From NCBI RefSeq assembly GCF_900188485.1, contig NZ_FZPH01000002.1:620001-684000 (forward strand): a DNA stretch of 64,000 nt, given 5' to 3'. The notes under the pieces are model-generated. The model searched no databases and was not told the origin of the DNA. It worked only from the letters and a program-made list of their open reading frames with translations. The position numbers and the translations under genes were made by a program. Positions 16,813 through 26,224 of the stretch are shown here, one piece after another (the stretch's first letter is position 1; each line of letters starts with the position of its first letter). The DNA comes from Asanoa hainanensis (GTDB lineage: Bacteria; Actinomycetota; Actinomycetes; Mycobacteriales; Micromonosporaceae).

Positions 16813-18459
16813 CTAAAAGAGCAGGTGATGGGTGCCAGCGGTGCTGCTGACGCAGTGCCCGGGGTTCGGGTGAGTGGCCAGGTGTCGCGGCCAGAGGTGG
16901 CCACGTTTTCGACCGTTCTGACCGACACAAAGGTCAGCGGTGACCTGCAAGCCGGCCGGCAGTCGGTGGGTGCCGTGGTGGGGAGCCAGCATCAACGAGA
17001 CGTGGGCGGGGCTCAGCCCGGTCTTCGCAAGCCACGACAGAACTGGAGCGCCTGCATCACCAAAGACGATGAGCCGCCCCGGTTCGGCGTTCTCGAATAC
17101 CAGTGACATGTTGTTGTTGGCCCGACGCATCGCATCCCAGACTCCGCGAAATTCCTCGCTGTGGTCCTCGGGCAGGTTTAGCTGGCTGATGTCCCGGAGC
17201 GCCAAGTCTTCGTACGCATCGTCATCTTCATCGAACTCCCCAATGTCGAGTTCGGAGCGGCCCGCCAGGTGCATCAGATTTGACTGCAGCTCTGTCTGTA
17301 GCCAGCCACCGGCCCGAGCCGTCTCGAGGTTGTCGCGCAGCGAGGTGTTGCCGCTCCCGGCGAGCGCATCGGCAAGTTGGTCGAACCGGGTTACCGCGCT
17401 CTGTACCTGGCGGACGAGGCCGGCCGGCAGCACGGGCAATGGCCAGAGGACTTCGTATCCGTGCTGACCAGCCACGAAGGCCCCGTCCAAGCCCCGCGCT
17501 GCCGGGGCATAGCGGAACGGGCCGTCGGTCACCTCTCTGAGAGACAGGGCCAGATCAAGGTTGCGGATTCCGGTCACGGTGCTTGCCAGCGCGAGGTACC
17601 GCCAAACGTACTCTTGAGCGATCTCCGGGATCCGCGGTGAAATGAGTCGCATCGACCGGAAGCGTTGCCCGCGAGCCCGCATCCGCTCAGCAAGGCGCAC
17701 GAAGCCGAGGTAGTGGTCGGTGTCGAAGTGGGTGACGACGATAGTGTCGATCAACTCCGGCCTGCCTTCGAGGGCCTCGAGAAGGCGACTACAGACCTCA
17801 TCGGCGGAGATGCTGTCGCTGCCGCAGTCGATGACCATGACCGACTCATTGCCGTCGCACAACGACCGGACGACCGTGCAAGCACCGTCACCAACGTCGA
17901 GGACGCTCACGAGATCGCTTCGGGACGCGTACGTCACCGCTGCCTCGTCCTCGGAATCGTTTCGCCCAGGATCGGATTCTCCATGTACCAGTGCGCCCAG
18001 TCGCCGTCCGTCGGGATCCGACGGTAGACCGCATATCGTCATGATGGAGCCGAGGCTGTTCAGCAGGTCGGACTGGATCGCGTGACGGGGTACAGCCGTG
18101 TTGATCCACTCCACCGCCCGGGTGTGGCGTTGGTCAGCCGGCGCGTCAGGCCGGTACCGATAACGCCCGACGACGCGTCCGATGGCCAGGTGGTCGGGTC
18201 GGCAGTGCAACGGCATGGCGACGTAGTCCAACGGACGCATGCGCCTGAGAAACGTCCATAGTTGGCCGGCATGGTTGCTGAGGCGCTTGTCGGCGTCGTG
18301 CGGGTAGGCCCGGCGTAGCCGGGCGCGGACTTCTTGCTGGCTGCCGCAGAGCGTGAGGTCACCCAGCTCGGGCCAAACGGCGAAGAGAAGGCTCTGGCGA
18401 AGAGCCGCCTCCTCCGACCCGTGAGGGAGACCGGCCCGCACCATCCACGATCGCGCCAT
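16813..18459 (-). CDS. Metallo-beta-lactamase-fold protein with extra N-terminal domain
   Basis: 548 residues. Residues about 1-160 form a separate domain (WTFLRRMRPLDYVAMPL, LAIGRVVGRYRY) resembling the PUA/EVE-like or Mrr-N modules that read modified DNA. From about 200 comes an MBL fold: VSVLDVGDGACTVV, VIDCGSDS and the metal motif THFDTDH near residues 242-248, later GDAG and LMLAPHHGT. This is the ComEC/Rec2-type MBL subgroup. GGGGGA precedes the ATG at 18459. It is divergent from the giant NTPase gene with 367 bp between. In type I AVAST an MBL protein accompanies a STAND NTPase; a similar partnership is inferred. Confidence 0.75.
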   Translation of the reverse strand: MARSWMVRAGLPHGSEEAALRQSLLFAVWPELGDLTLCGSQQEVRARLRRAYPHDADKRLSNHAGQLWTFLRRMRPLDYVAMPLHCRPDHLAIGRVVGRYRYRPDAPADQRHTRAVEWINTAVPRHAIQSDLLNSLGSIMTICGLPSDPDGRRLGALVHGESDPGRNDSEDEAAVTYASRSDLVSVLDVGDGACTVVRSLCDGNESVMVIDCGSDSISADEVCSRLLEALEGRPELIDTIVVTHFDTDHYLGFVRLAERMRARGQRFRSMRLISPRIPEIAQEYVWRYLALASTVTGIRNLDLALSLREVTDGPFRYAPAARGLDGAFVAGQHGYEVLWPLPVLPAGLVRQVQSAVTRFDQLADALAGSGNTSLRDNLETARAGGWLQTELQSNLMHLAGRSELDIGEFDEDDDAYEDLALRDISQLNLPEDHSEEFRGVWDAMRRANNNMSLVFENAEPGRLIVFGDAGAPVLSWLAKTGLSPAHVSLMLAPHHGTHRLPAGLQVTADLCVGQNGRKRGHLWPRHLATHPNPGHCVSSTAGTHHLLF

Positions 18460-18826
18460 TAGTCCCCCACATCTGACTGTCGAAGTTGTATTCGACGTGT
18501 TCGACCCAGCCTTCTGCTTGACCGAGTTCCGGTCAATGCCCCGACAACGTCCGTCCAACGGCGCACCGCTGCGATATGTCATGAACTGCAGAAGCTCGTC
18601 GCGCTGCCCGAGTCGCGGAAAGCGCACCCGATGCCCTCTGCTGGTGGGCCCTGATATGCCGGCCGTGGACCGCGTCGCGTCGGCCATCGTTGGCCGGTGG
18701 CTTGCTGCTGGTTGCACAGCGGATCTACAGCAGCGTCCGGCACTGCCGCCACCGCTGAGAACGCTCAGGAGCGGTCGGCTCTGGGTGTCACACTTGCGGT
18801 GTGTGTGGGCAGGTGACAATGGACGC
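18460..18826. other. Divergent promoter region of the MBL/STAND pair
   Basis: 367 bp without a gene I can support; it should carry both promoters. An open frame crosses it in the reading frame of the NTPase but looks non-coding, and no start with a good SD lies upstream of 18803. Confidence 0.5.
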
Positions 18827-21800
18827 GTGCCTCTAGAGCAGCCCAGCGTCATCAGCGATGTCGGTGCGCGTCCAGCCGATGGTGAGCGCGCCGCCGTTGT
18901 CGGATTCAGTGGTCAGTACGGGCTGGCTGCGCGGACCGTGCGCGCGAAGATCACTAGTCTGGAGTGGATTCGAGTCGCGGACCCCGACGCGGGGGTCGCG
19001 GACGATTTCCAGTTCCAGGCCGGGGGAACCCGGTACGCCCTGCAGGTTAAGTGGGCGCAGTACCCCGGCGTCTTTGGCTGGGCCGAACTGGTCAACGCTT
19101 CGAAGGATGCGACACCGCTCATCGGGCGGCTTGCGCAGGCGTGGCAACACATTCGTGAGAACTGGTCCGGACCGCTCGAGATCCGGCTGTGGAGCAACGA
19201 GAACCCCTCGGTGACCCCACCGCGTGAGGGCTCTGTCCTGGGGTCCTGTTCCGCGCAGCCGCCCCGGCATTTTGCCGCCTTCTTGGCCAGGTCGTGGATA
19301 CCGACTCGAGAGCGCCTGCGCGCTGGCAGCGACGGCTGGTCACAGGTGGCGACTCTGCCCGAGGTGACCGGCTGGCAGCCGGCGTGGGAGGCACTGCGCA
19401 TCGCGACTGGGCTGGACGTCGACGCGTTTGCTGCGTTCGTCGGCGATCTGGATTTACACTTCGGCCCTGCCGTGGAAGATCAACTGTTGCGTCCAGACGA
19501 GGCACCCCGAGACAACGACCTGGAGCACCTCGCCGCGACTCTGCAGGCGCTGGTCGCTGACCCGGCCCGGCCGATACAGCTGAGCCGCGAGGCGCTACTC
19601 GAGCGGCTCGGCTGGACCGACAGGCTGCGCTTCCGGAACCCTCATGCCTTCCCGATGCCCGCCGTCTATACGGCAAACGAGACTGCCCGGCGGCAACTGC
19701 AGGTACGGCTTGACGAGCTGACGGGTGGCTACGTTGCGTTGGTCGGTCCGGCCGGTGCGGGCAAGTCGACGTTACTGGCCAGCTTGACCTGGCCACAGCG
19801 GCGGGTTGTCCGGTACTACGCGTTTGTTCCAGACGCCTCGGACCCGCTGAGTGGGCGCGGCGAGGCCGACAGCTTCCTGCACGACGTCAGTCTCGCGCTG
19901 GAAGGTGTCGGCTTCCGCCGCCGCGGCTACGCCAACGACCTGCGTACCCAGCGTGCAGCGCTGCAGGAGCAACTTACCGACGCCGGAGAGCGGTGGCGTG
20001 ACAGCGAGGAAGCGACCGTCATCGTGGTCGATGGGCTCGACCACATCCCGCGCGAGCAAAACCCGTCGCGTTCGCTTCTAGAGGAGTTGCCCGCACCGGC
20101 AGGCATACCAGAGGGCGTCTTCGTCGTGCTCGGCACACAGACGACTAGCATCCTGCCGCGGCCGATTTGTGAAGCGCTGACCACCGAGGACCGGACGGTG
20201 GAGCTGCCGCCGCTGGCGCCGGGCGAGGTGCTTCGGCTGGCCGATGCCGCTGGGCCAGGCGAGTGGCTGCTTCCCGGCCAGTGCGAACGCCTCGTCGCCG
20301 CGAGCGAGGGTCACCCGCTTGCGTTGACTTATCTCCTGCAGGATCTCGCGGCGCTGGAGTCCGTGGAGACTGATCCGCAGCTGCGTAGACTGGCCGCGGA
20401 TTCGCTGCTAAGCGATGCCTCGGCGTACGGCCGGGAGGTCGGGGTCCGATACCGCGGTTACCTGCTCGCCGTCGGTGAGGATCGCGAGCTGCTCGACGTT
20501 GTGGCTGCGGTCGCCCGTCTGCGCACACCAATGGATCTCGAGTGGCTCAAGACATGGGTAGCGACGCCGGTACTTGAGGAGTTCGTACAGAGGACGGCGA
20601 CGTTCTTTCGCCGCGAAGGAACGGTGTGGCGATTCATCCACAACAGCTTCCGGCGGTTCCTCACGGAGGAGACGTCCCGAGTCGCCGGGACGTTCGACGT
20701 CGGGCGGGACCGGGACCTGCACGTCGCGCTGGCCGACGTCTGCGGACGCTCCGATCAGCGGTGGACCCTGTACCGGGATGAGGAGTTGGCGCATCGTTAC
20801 CTAGCAGGGGATTACGCACGGGTCATTGAGCTGGCGACGCCAAACCTGCTGCGGGACAAGCTGTTGGCGCTGCGCCCGATCGCCGTCGTGCGAGACCAGG
20901 CACGGCTCGCGCTGCGGGCAGCCGCCGACACGAGCGATTTCGCCAGCCTCGTTCGAATGCTGCTGTTCCATAACGAGCTCTGGCAGCGAGAGCTGGTCAT
21001 CAGCGCCGAGAAACTCGCCAGCGTGATGGTCTACCTTGGACCACCCGAGCGAGCTGTCGAGCACGTCGTCGCAGCGGGTCTGTTGCGGGTGCCGGTGGGG
21101 GCCGCGCTTGATGTCGCCGTCCGCTTCACCCGCTCCGGGTGCTTTGAGGCCGCGGTGCAGATTCTGCGCGCTGCTGGAGCTTTGGCCGAGATCGTCCGCG
21201 ACACACCCAGGAGCGCTGCCGACTGGGCTGAGGTGACATATCGCATCTCCGGTCTTGACGAAGTGCTCGCGCAACTCGATGACCAGCTGACGGCGCCGAC
21301 CGCCGACCCTGTGCCCGAAGATCCGCCGGCTGCACTCGACGGCCAGGCGAAGGGTGCCAAGCGTCGCCGACGTGAGCACGAAGAACGCATCGCTCAGATC
21401 GCGTCGGCACGCAACGTGATGCTGGCCCGGTGTTTCGATCTGCTCAGCGAGGTCCGTGACGAGACCGGCTTGACGATCCTGCGCGACAGGATCGACCAGG
21501 AGTCGTCCGTGGGCTGGCGCGCTCGGGCGCGGGTGGTGCACGCAATCGCAGCCTGCGAGGACGGCGACGTGAGCTCGGTGCTGCGTTGGACCCGCGAGGT
21601 TGTCAAGCTTCATACGTTCGACCGAGACGACGAACACGATGAAGAGGACGGCTCACCAACGGAGCCAGGTGTGGTCCCGCTCAGCCTTCGCCTCAGGGCC
21701 GGGGACATGCTTGTCGCCAGCGGTCTAGCTGATGCCCCTGAAGTCGATCTGCTCGTGCCGCCCGGCACCGTCGCCGATTGGCCGTCCGTTCCGTCGGGGC

Positions 21801-24800
21801 AGGACGGGTTGACGCCGTTCCAGACGTTCATCGACCTGGCCAAGCTGCGCGTCTTGCGTACTGCGGCCAGCGCCGCGCCCACAGGCGTCTCGTCAACGGC
21901 TCCGCCCAACCTGCGCGACGCCGGAACGGAACGGTTTCGGCACGCCCTGAACACTCTGGCGCAACTGGAGGGGCGCCAGGCTGCAGCCGACATCGGCCGC
22001 GGGAGCACACCGAACGTCGCTGCTGAGGCAGATCCAATTATCCGCCTGTTCGAGGTGCCGAATCGCCAGACAAGGGATTGGACAGGTTGGTACTACGTCC
22101 AGGACGCGGCACCCGGGCTGTTCCGGCGGCTCACGCGTCTCGCTGCGGCTGGCGGACCGGACTCTGTCAATGCGCTCCTCGACCGGTTCGCCGCAGCTTG
22201 GGACGACCCGCATCGCGCCAAGTTCTGGCCACCGCAGCGGCAGTTGCATGTCCTGCGCGCTGTGCTGTCCGTCGCGAAGGCCGATGTTATCGTTCGCGTG
22301 CGCCATCATCTCGAACGACTCGACGCCGCCATTGGGGGGTTGGCCGCCGGACCGCACGAGCTGGCTGAAATCTGGCTCGATCAGGCGAAAGGTTGGAGCA
22401 AGGCCGGGACCTTGCAGCGGGCTGAGGGCGCCGTCCGGTCAGCGCTGCGCACGTCCTGGGGCCCCGGCATTCACCACGACGACCGGCAGCTGACCGCCTG
22501 GCTCGACTGGCTGAGCGTTGCTGCCGCCGACAGCGTGCTGACGCGCGAGGAGTTCCTCGCTGCTGCCCGTTGCTACGCAGGCCGGCTCGCCGCGGCAAAC
22601 GACGCCGACCAGGACGTTGCCGAGGCGGCCGCACAGCTCATCCAATTGGTGTGGCCGGTGGATGCCCCGCTGAGCACGACGCTGGCAGAGTCACTGTGCG
22701 AGACCGGCATCATCGAAGAGGACGATGCGGTCGAGGCCGTACTGCTGGGAAGTGCGAGTGACCCGCAAGTATCGGTTGAACTCGTCGCCGTAGCGGCAGC
22801 GGAGCTGCTCATCCCGTTGCGCAGGCAGCCCTCCCACGAGCTACGTCGGAGGATCGAGCAGCGCCTGGATCCGCGAACGCCGCAGGCGGTCGCCACCATC
22901 GACGATGCCATCGCGGTGTGGTCGGTGCCGGAAGACGCCGACAGCCTCCACTTCGAGGGTTCGGACAGCGCTAGTCCAGTCGCCGCGTCGACGGAACCTG
23001 GCGACGTCCCGGCGCTGGCAGCGTCTCCAACGAGCGTTACAGCGTTGTTGGCTGAGATGCGCCGCACCTCGAACGCGGGCGCCGGGCCCCTCGACTGGGG
23101 TCGCGCGGTCGAGGCAGTGGCTGGCGATGATGTGGGGTTTGCCGTTGCCGGGGCCCTGCTGAAGGAAGCGGCCCGGCTGCATCTCGACGGCGAGGCCCTT
23201 GGCGGCATCGCCGCGCTGGCCGCACGAGCCGGACTGGCCGAGCCGGCCGCAGAAGTGCTCGCCGGCGCCCTCGCCCGCACTCCGGCCTACGGCTGGATCC
23301 ACCACTACGACGGCGGCAGCCGCCTCAACCTGCTGCGGGCTGCGCTGCGGCACCATGATCCGACTATCGCACGACTGGCAGCCTCCGATCTCGCCGGGGC
23401 GTTGTCGACCGGTGCTTTGTCGGGGCAGATCCAGCCCACCGACCTGCGCCGGATCCTCGAGACGATCGCCGGCGAACGCGCCGTCGCATCCGCGTGGCCG
23501 CAGGTGGCGGAACACCTCGACGTGTATGCGCCCGCAGCCCACGGCGTGCCCCGCCCCGAGGAGCCAGTCGCCGCTGCCGGCACGCCAGTAGAGGCGCTGC
23601 TGCGATGGGTCGCAGGCTACTTTGGCCACCCCGTTCGGCCACGCGACTTCGGCGCTAGGCGCGTCCTGCACGCTGGACTCGACATGGCGCGCACGGAGGC
23701 GGAGACCGTGCTCGCCGAGTCCAACGGAAAGGGCGGATGGCAGGCAGAAGCAGCGCTGCATACCCTGGCCGTGTACGAGCCGCCGCAGGGCGCGTTGTCG
23801 TCCGCGCTCGCAGAGTCACTCGCAACGGCAGCGGCGTCGGATGACGCGATTTGCCGCGATCTTGCCCGGCAGCTGTGCGCTCGGCACGGGCTCGCCGCCC
23901 CCGTGCCCCCATCGCGTCCGCTGGCGCGCACCTACGAGCTGGCGCTGCCACCATTGCCAGCGCGCGCCGCACCGGAACCAGACAGCCGTGGGGTTCCTAT
24001 GATCGACATGCATGATCCGCAGCAGATCCTCGCGCCGTTCGACGAACCTCTACGCATTGCGGCTAGGGTCGCAGGACTGCAAACGGAAGCCGTCCTACAC
24101 CGCGCAGCTGCCATCGCGGTTGCCCTGGAAATGCCGTGGTTGCGCGGTGGGCACAAAGCACACGCAACCCGCTTGGCGACCCGAGCGCAGCGCCACACTT
24201 ACCGCCCGTGGGGGTTCATGGCTGGGCGTCGCGCGCTCGGGATTGTCCTCGCCGAACTGGTGGACGCCGGGGCCCTCGATCGTGGTATCGCCGCACCCTC
24301 CTACGCGCTCGGGCTCATCGACGAGGTGCTGGTACACGTAGTTCCCGAGCCGCTAGACGACACGACACCGGCCCCGTGGCGCGCGCCCACCGACGCGAGC
24401 TACGACGTTCGGGGCTGGTGCAAGCAGACAGAGGACGCTGCACAGACGTACGCGAGCGCGGCGGAAGTGACATCGACGTACGTGCTGGCGGAGTCCACCG
24501 AGTGGGCCCAGTTGGAGTGGGGGAAGCCCGAGGAGCGCCGGACCATTCGGACCGCTCACGGCCTGGCCGACGCGGGCGGCGTCATGCTGCCTCGCCGAGA
24601 ACTGTGGGAGACGAGCTCCACGCCTGCAAACAACTACTCCCAGGTTCCGGACCTGGTCTGGGCAGACGAGCAATTGGTTGTCGAGGGATGGGAGATGCAC
24701 ACCGACCCACCGTGGTACCGGTGGCTAGCGCTCCACCCTGCGGTCGGCCGCCACCTGGGCTGGACACCCGACGTGACCGAACTCTTCTGCTGGCACGGCG

Positions 24801-25054
24801 ACGACGGAACCTGGAGGGCGCGCTCGATCCGGCGCGCGCGTGGACAGCTCAGCCACCAGGCGCCCGGCCATACATACTGCGCCGAGGGCTGGCAAGTTGT
24901 CCTGAGCGACACTGGTCTCGCTGAACTACGCCAGTCGTTCGGGCCGCTGCGGCGTAGTCTCCTCGTCCAGCGGACCCTGCCCGCCCGCCTCCGCGAGGAC
25001 CGGCCGGCCGCAGAGACCAGCCGCTACCGCATCCCGCTTGCAGAGCCGCGCTGA
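18827..25054 (+). CDS. Giant STAND-type NTPase with nuclease-like N-terminus (AVAST-like)
   Basis: About 2075 residues. N-terminal 100 residues: Q-Y-G-L-A-A, E, D59/D60 and Q73-V-K75 spacing as in Cap4/DUF4297-type PD-(D/E)XK nucleases. P-loop GPAGAGKS at 307-314 and Walker B IVVDGLD at 399-405 define a NACHT/STAND ATPase; HIPRE follows. From about 500 on the chain is alpha-helical and repeat-like (Leu/Ala-rich, TPR/ARM style), the usual sensor arm, closing with a distinct Trp-rich C-terminal domain. Avs proteins share this plan and recognise phage proteins. Start: GTG 18827 with AGGTGA ten bases upstream; GTG 18803 is an alternative. Confidence 0.8.
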   Translation: MPLEQPSVISDVGARPADGERAAVVGFSGQYGLAARTVRAKITSLEWIRVADPDAGVADDFQFQAGGTRYALQVKWAQYPGVFGWAELVNASKDATPLIGRLAQAWQHIRENWSGPLEIRLWSNENPSVTPPREGSVLGSCSAQPPRHFAAFLARSWIPTRERLRAGSDGWSQVATLPEVTGWQPAWEALRIATGLDVDAFAAFVGDLDLHFGPAVEDQLLRPDEAPRDNDLEHLAATLQALVADPARPIQLSREALLERLGWTDRLRFRNPHAFPMPAVYTANETARRQLQVRLDELTGGYVALVGPAGAGKSTLLASLTWPQRRVVRYYAFVPDASDPLSGRGEADSFLHDVSLALEGVGFRRRGYANDLRTQRAALQEQLTDAGERWRDSEEATVIVVDGLDHIPREQNPSRSLLEELPAPAGIPEGVFVVLGTQTTSILPRPICEALTTEDRTVELPPLAPGEVLRLADAAGPGEWLLPGQCERLVAASEGHPLALTYLLQDLAALESVETDPQLRRLAADSLLSDASAYGREVGVRYRGYLLAVGEDRELLDVVAAVARLRTPMDLEWLKTWVATPVLEEFVQRTATFFRREGTVWRFIHNSFRRFLTEETSRVAGTFDVGRDRDLHVALADVCGRSDQRWTLYRDEELAHRYLAGDYARVIELATPNLLRDKLLALRPIAVVRDQARLALRAAADTSDFASLVRMLLFHNELWQRELVISAEKLASVMVYLGPPERAVEHVVAAGLLRVPVGAALDVAVRFTRSGCFEAAVQILRAAGALAEIVRDTPRSAADWAEVTYRISGLDEVLAQLDDQLTAPTADPVPEDPPAALDGQAKGAKRRRREHEERIAQIASARNVMLARCFDLLSEVRDETGLTILRDRIDQESSVGWRARARVVHAIAACEDGDVSSVLRWTREVVKLHTFDRDDEHDEEDGSPTEPGVVPLSLRLRAGDMLVASGLADAPEVDLLVPPGTVADWPSVPSGQDGLTPFQTFIDLAKLRVLRTAASAAPTGVSSTAPPNLRDAGTERFRHALNTLAQLEGRQAAADIGRGSTPNVAAEADPIIRLFEVPNRQTRDWTGWYYVQDAAPGLFRRLTRLAAAGGPDSVNALLDRFAAAWDDPHRAKFWPPQRQLHVLRAVLSVAKADVIVRVRHHLERLDAAIGGLAAGPHELAEIWLDQAKGWSKAGTLQRAEGAVRSALRTSWGPGIHHDDRQLTAWLDWLSVAAADSVLTREEFLAAARCYAGRLAAANDADQDVAEAAAQLIQLVWPVDAPLSTTLAESLCETGIIEEDDAVEAVLLGSASDPQVSVELVAVAAAELLIPLRRQPSHELRRRIEQRLDPRTPQAVATIDDAIAVWSVPEDADSLHFEGSDSASPVAASTEPGDVPALAASPTSVTALLAEMRRTSNAGAGPLDWGRAVEAVAGDDVGFAVAGALLKEAARLHLDGEALGGIAALAARAGLAEPAAEVLAGALARTPAYGWIHHYDGGSRLNLLRAALRHHDPTIARLAASDLAGALSTGALSGQIQPTDLRRILETIAGERAVASAWPQVAEHLDVYAPAAHGVPRPEEPVAAAGTPVEALLRWVAGYFGHPVRPRDFGARRVLHAGLDMARTEAETVLAESNGKGGWQAEAALHTLAVYEPPQGALSSALAESLATAAASDDAICRDLARQLCARHGLAAPVPPSRPLARTYELALPPLPARAAPEPDSRGVPMIDMHDPQQILAPFDEPLRIAARVAGLQTEAVLHRAAAIAVALEMPWLRGGHKAHATRLATRAQRHTYRPWGFMAGRRALGIVLAELVDAGALDRGIAAPSYALGLIDEVLVHVVPEPLDDTTPAPWRAPTDASYDVRGWCKQTEDAAQTYASAAEVTSTYVLAESTEWAQLEWGKPEERRTIRTAHGLADAGGVMLPRRELWETSSTPANNYSQVPDLVWADEQLVVEGWEMHTDPPWYRWLALHPAVGRHLGWTPDVTELFCWHGDDGTWRARSIRRARGQLSHQAPGHTYCAEGWQVVLSDTGLAELRQSFGPLRRSLLVQRTLPARLREDRPAAETSRYRIPLAEPR

Positions 25055-25315
25055 TCTGACCAGAGCGAAAGACGTTCGTCTGCCAGTCATGAAGCCGCCG
25101 CTGCTGAATACTCGGCAAGCCTGGCCGTATGTTTGCAATGTCCGGACATGGCGCAGCAGCAGCGGAGGGCGCCGGGATGCCATGTGGAGGCACCCGGACG
25201 CACCCACGGGCGACTCGACGGTGCGCGGGGCCACTGGGCGTGCCATGCCGCGCCGGGGGCTTCTGCGTACCGTCCGACTGGCCAGACGAATGACTTGCCC
25301 GGATGCTGCGTGAGG
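25055..25315. other. Convergent intergenic region
   Basis: 261 bp between the stops of two convergent genes. No gene or clear terminator recognised. Confidence 0.5.
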
Positions 25316-26224
25316 CTACATGTGCTCCTGTCCAGGTCGGAGTTCCCACGTAGCGACATCCATGTAGAAGTGGTCGAAATACTTCAACCACTCGGCTATC
25401 GTCTCGGCAACCCGACGGGCCTCGCTTGACCCAAGCCCGATCCTGTTGCCAATCGACAACTGGATGTCCAGGTTTGTCAGTCGTTCCCCCTTGAGAAGGC
25501 CCCTCACCTCGGGTATCGCTCCGAGGCGCTCTCGAACCGCGTCGTTAAAGGCGGCTTCGTCGAGACCCGGCGGCACACCGAGGAAGGCGAGGTCACGGAC
25601 GCATCCGTCGCGCACCGCTGGCGACGCGTCGGCCTTACCGAGGTATACGGCGTAGAGGCGGTCCGGCCGGCGAGTACTCGGATACCAAGCCGCAGGGGGG
25701 GCGTCATCGCCCGGAATGATGATGGCAGTGCCTTCTGTTTCCTGAAGCAGCTTCGCCTGTTCTCGGATGGCTATGGCCATAATTTCGGTGGCAGGAACAG
25801 CAGTCAGCTCAATGTACTGGAGCAGGTATTGGATCTCAGGGTGGTCCGCACCGACCTCGACGAGGAGTTCAAGGTTGGGCTTTGGGGCAGTGCCGAATGC
25901 CTTACGAGTCATATTCGCTGATCCAGCGAGGCCAGCCGTGTCCGCGAGGAAAAGTTTTGCGTGCAGATTGTGACACAGGCGCACACGGAGACGCTGGTCC
26001 TCGCGCACCAAATAAATGATCTCGGGGTCAGATACGCCGGCGGCGACCTCAGCGGCCGACCAGCGGGTTACGCAGTCGATCCGCTGGACCGAAGTCGGCG
26101 TCGCCGAGAGCACGGCTCGGAAGACGTCGAGCTTGATGAAGGGAGCGATCAGCTGAACGTTGTCGGCGGCGCCGTGGATCAGTGTCCGCACCTGTTGCCA
26201 GATGCGTTCGTCACCGGCACTCAT
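25316..26224 (-). CDS. PLD-superfamily (HKD) nuclease-like protein
   Basis: 302 residues with one HKD motif: H88-x-K90-x4-D95 (HAKLFLAD) followed by GSANMT at 101-106. This is the arrangement of PLD-type nucleases, which act as dimers to build the active site. The C-terminal third has no recognised domain. It overlaps the MORC-type ATPase gene by ATGA and is last of a three-gene operon, a plausible DNA-cleaving effector. Confidence 0.85.
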   Translation of the reverse strand: MSAGDERIWQQVRTLIHGAADNVQLIAPFIKLDVFRAVLSATPTSVQRIDCVTRWSAAEVAAGVSDPEIIYLVREDQRLRVRLCHNLHAKLFLADTAGLAGSANMTRKAFGTAPKPNLELLVEVGADHPEIQYLLQYIELTAVPATEIMAIAIREQAKLLQETEGTAIIIPGDDAPPAAWYPSTRRPDRLYAVYLGKADASPAVRDGCVRDLAFLGVPPGLDEAAFNDAVRERLGAIPEVRGLLKGERLTNLDIQLSIGNRIGLGSSEARRVAETIAEWLKYFDHFYMDVATWELRPGQEHM

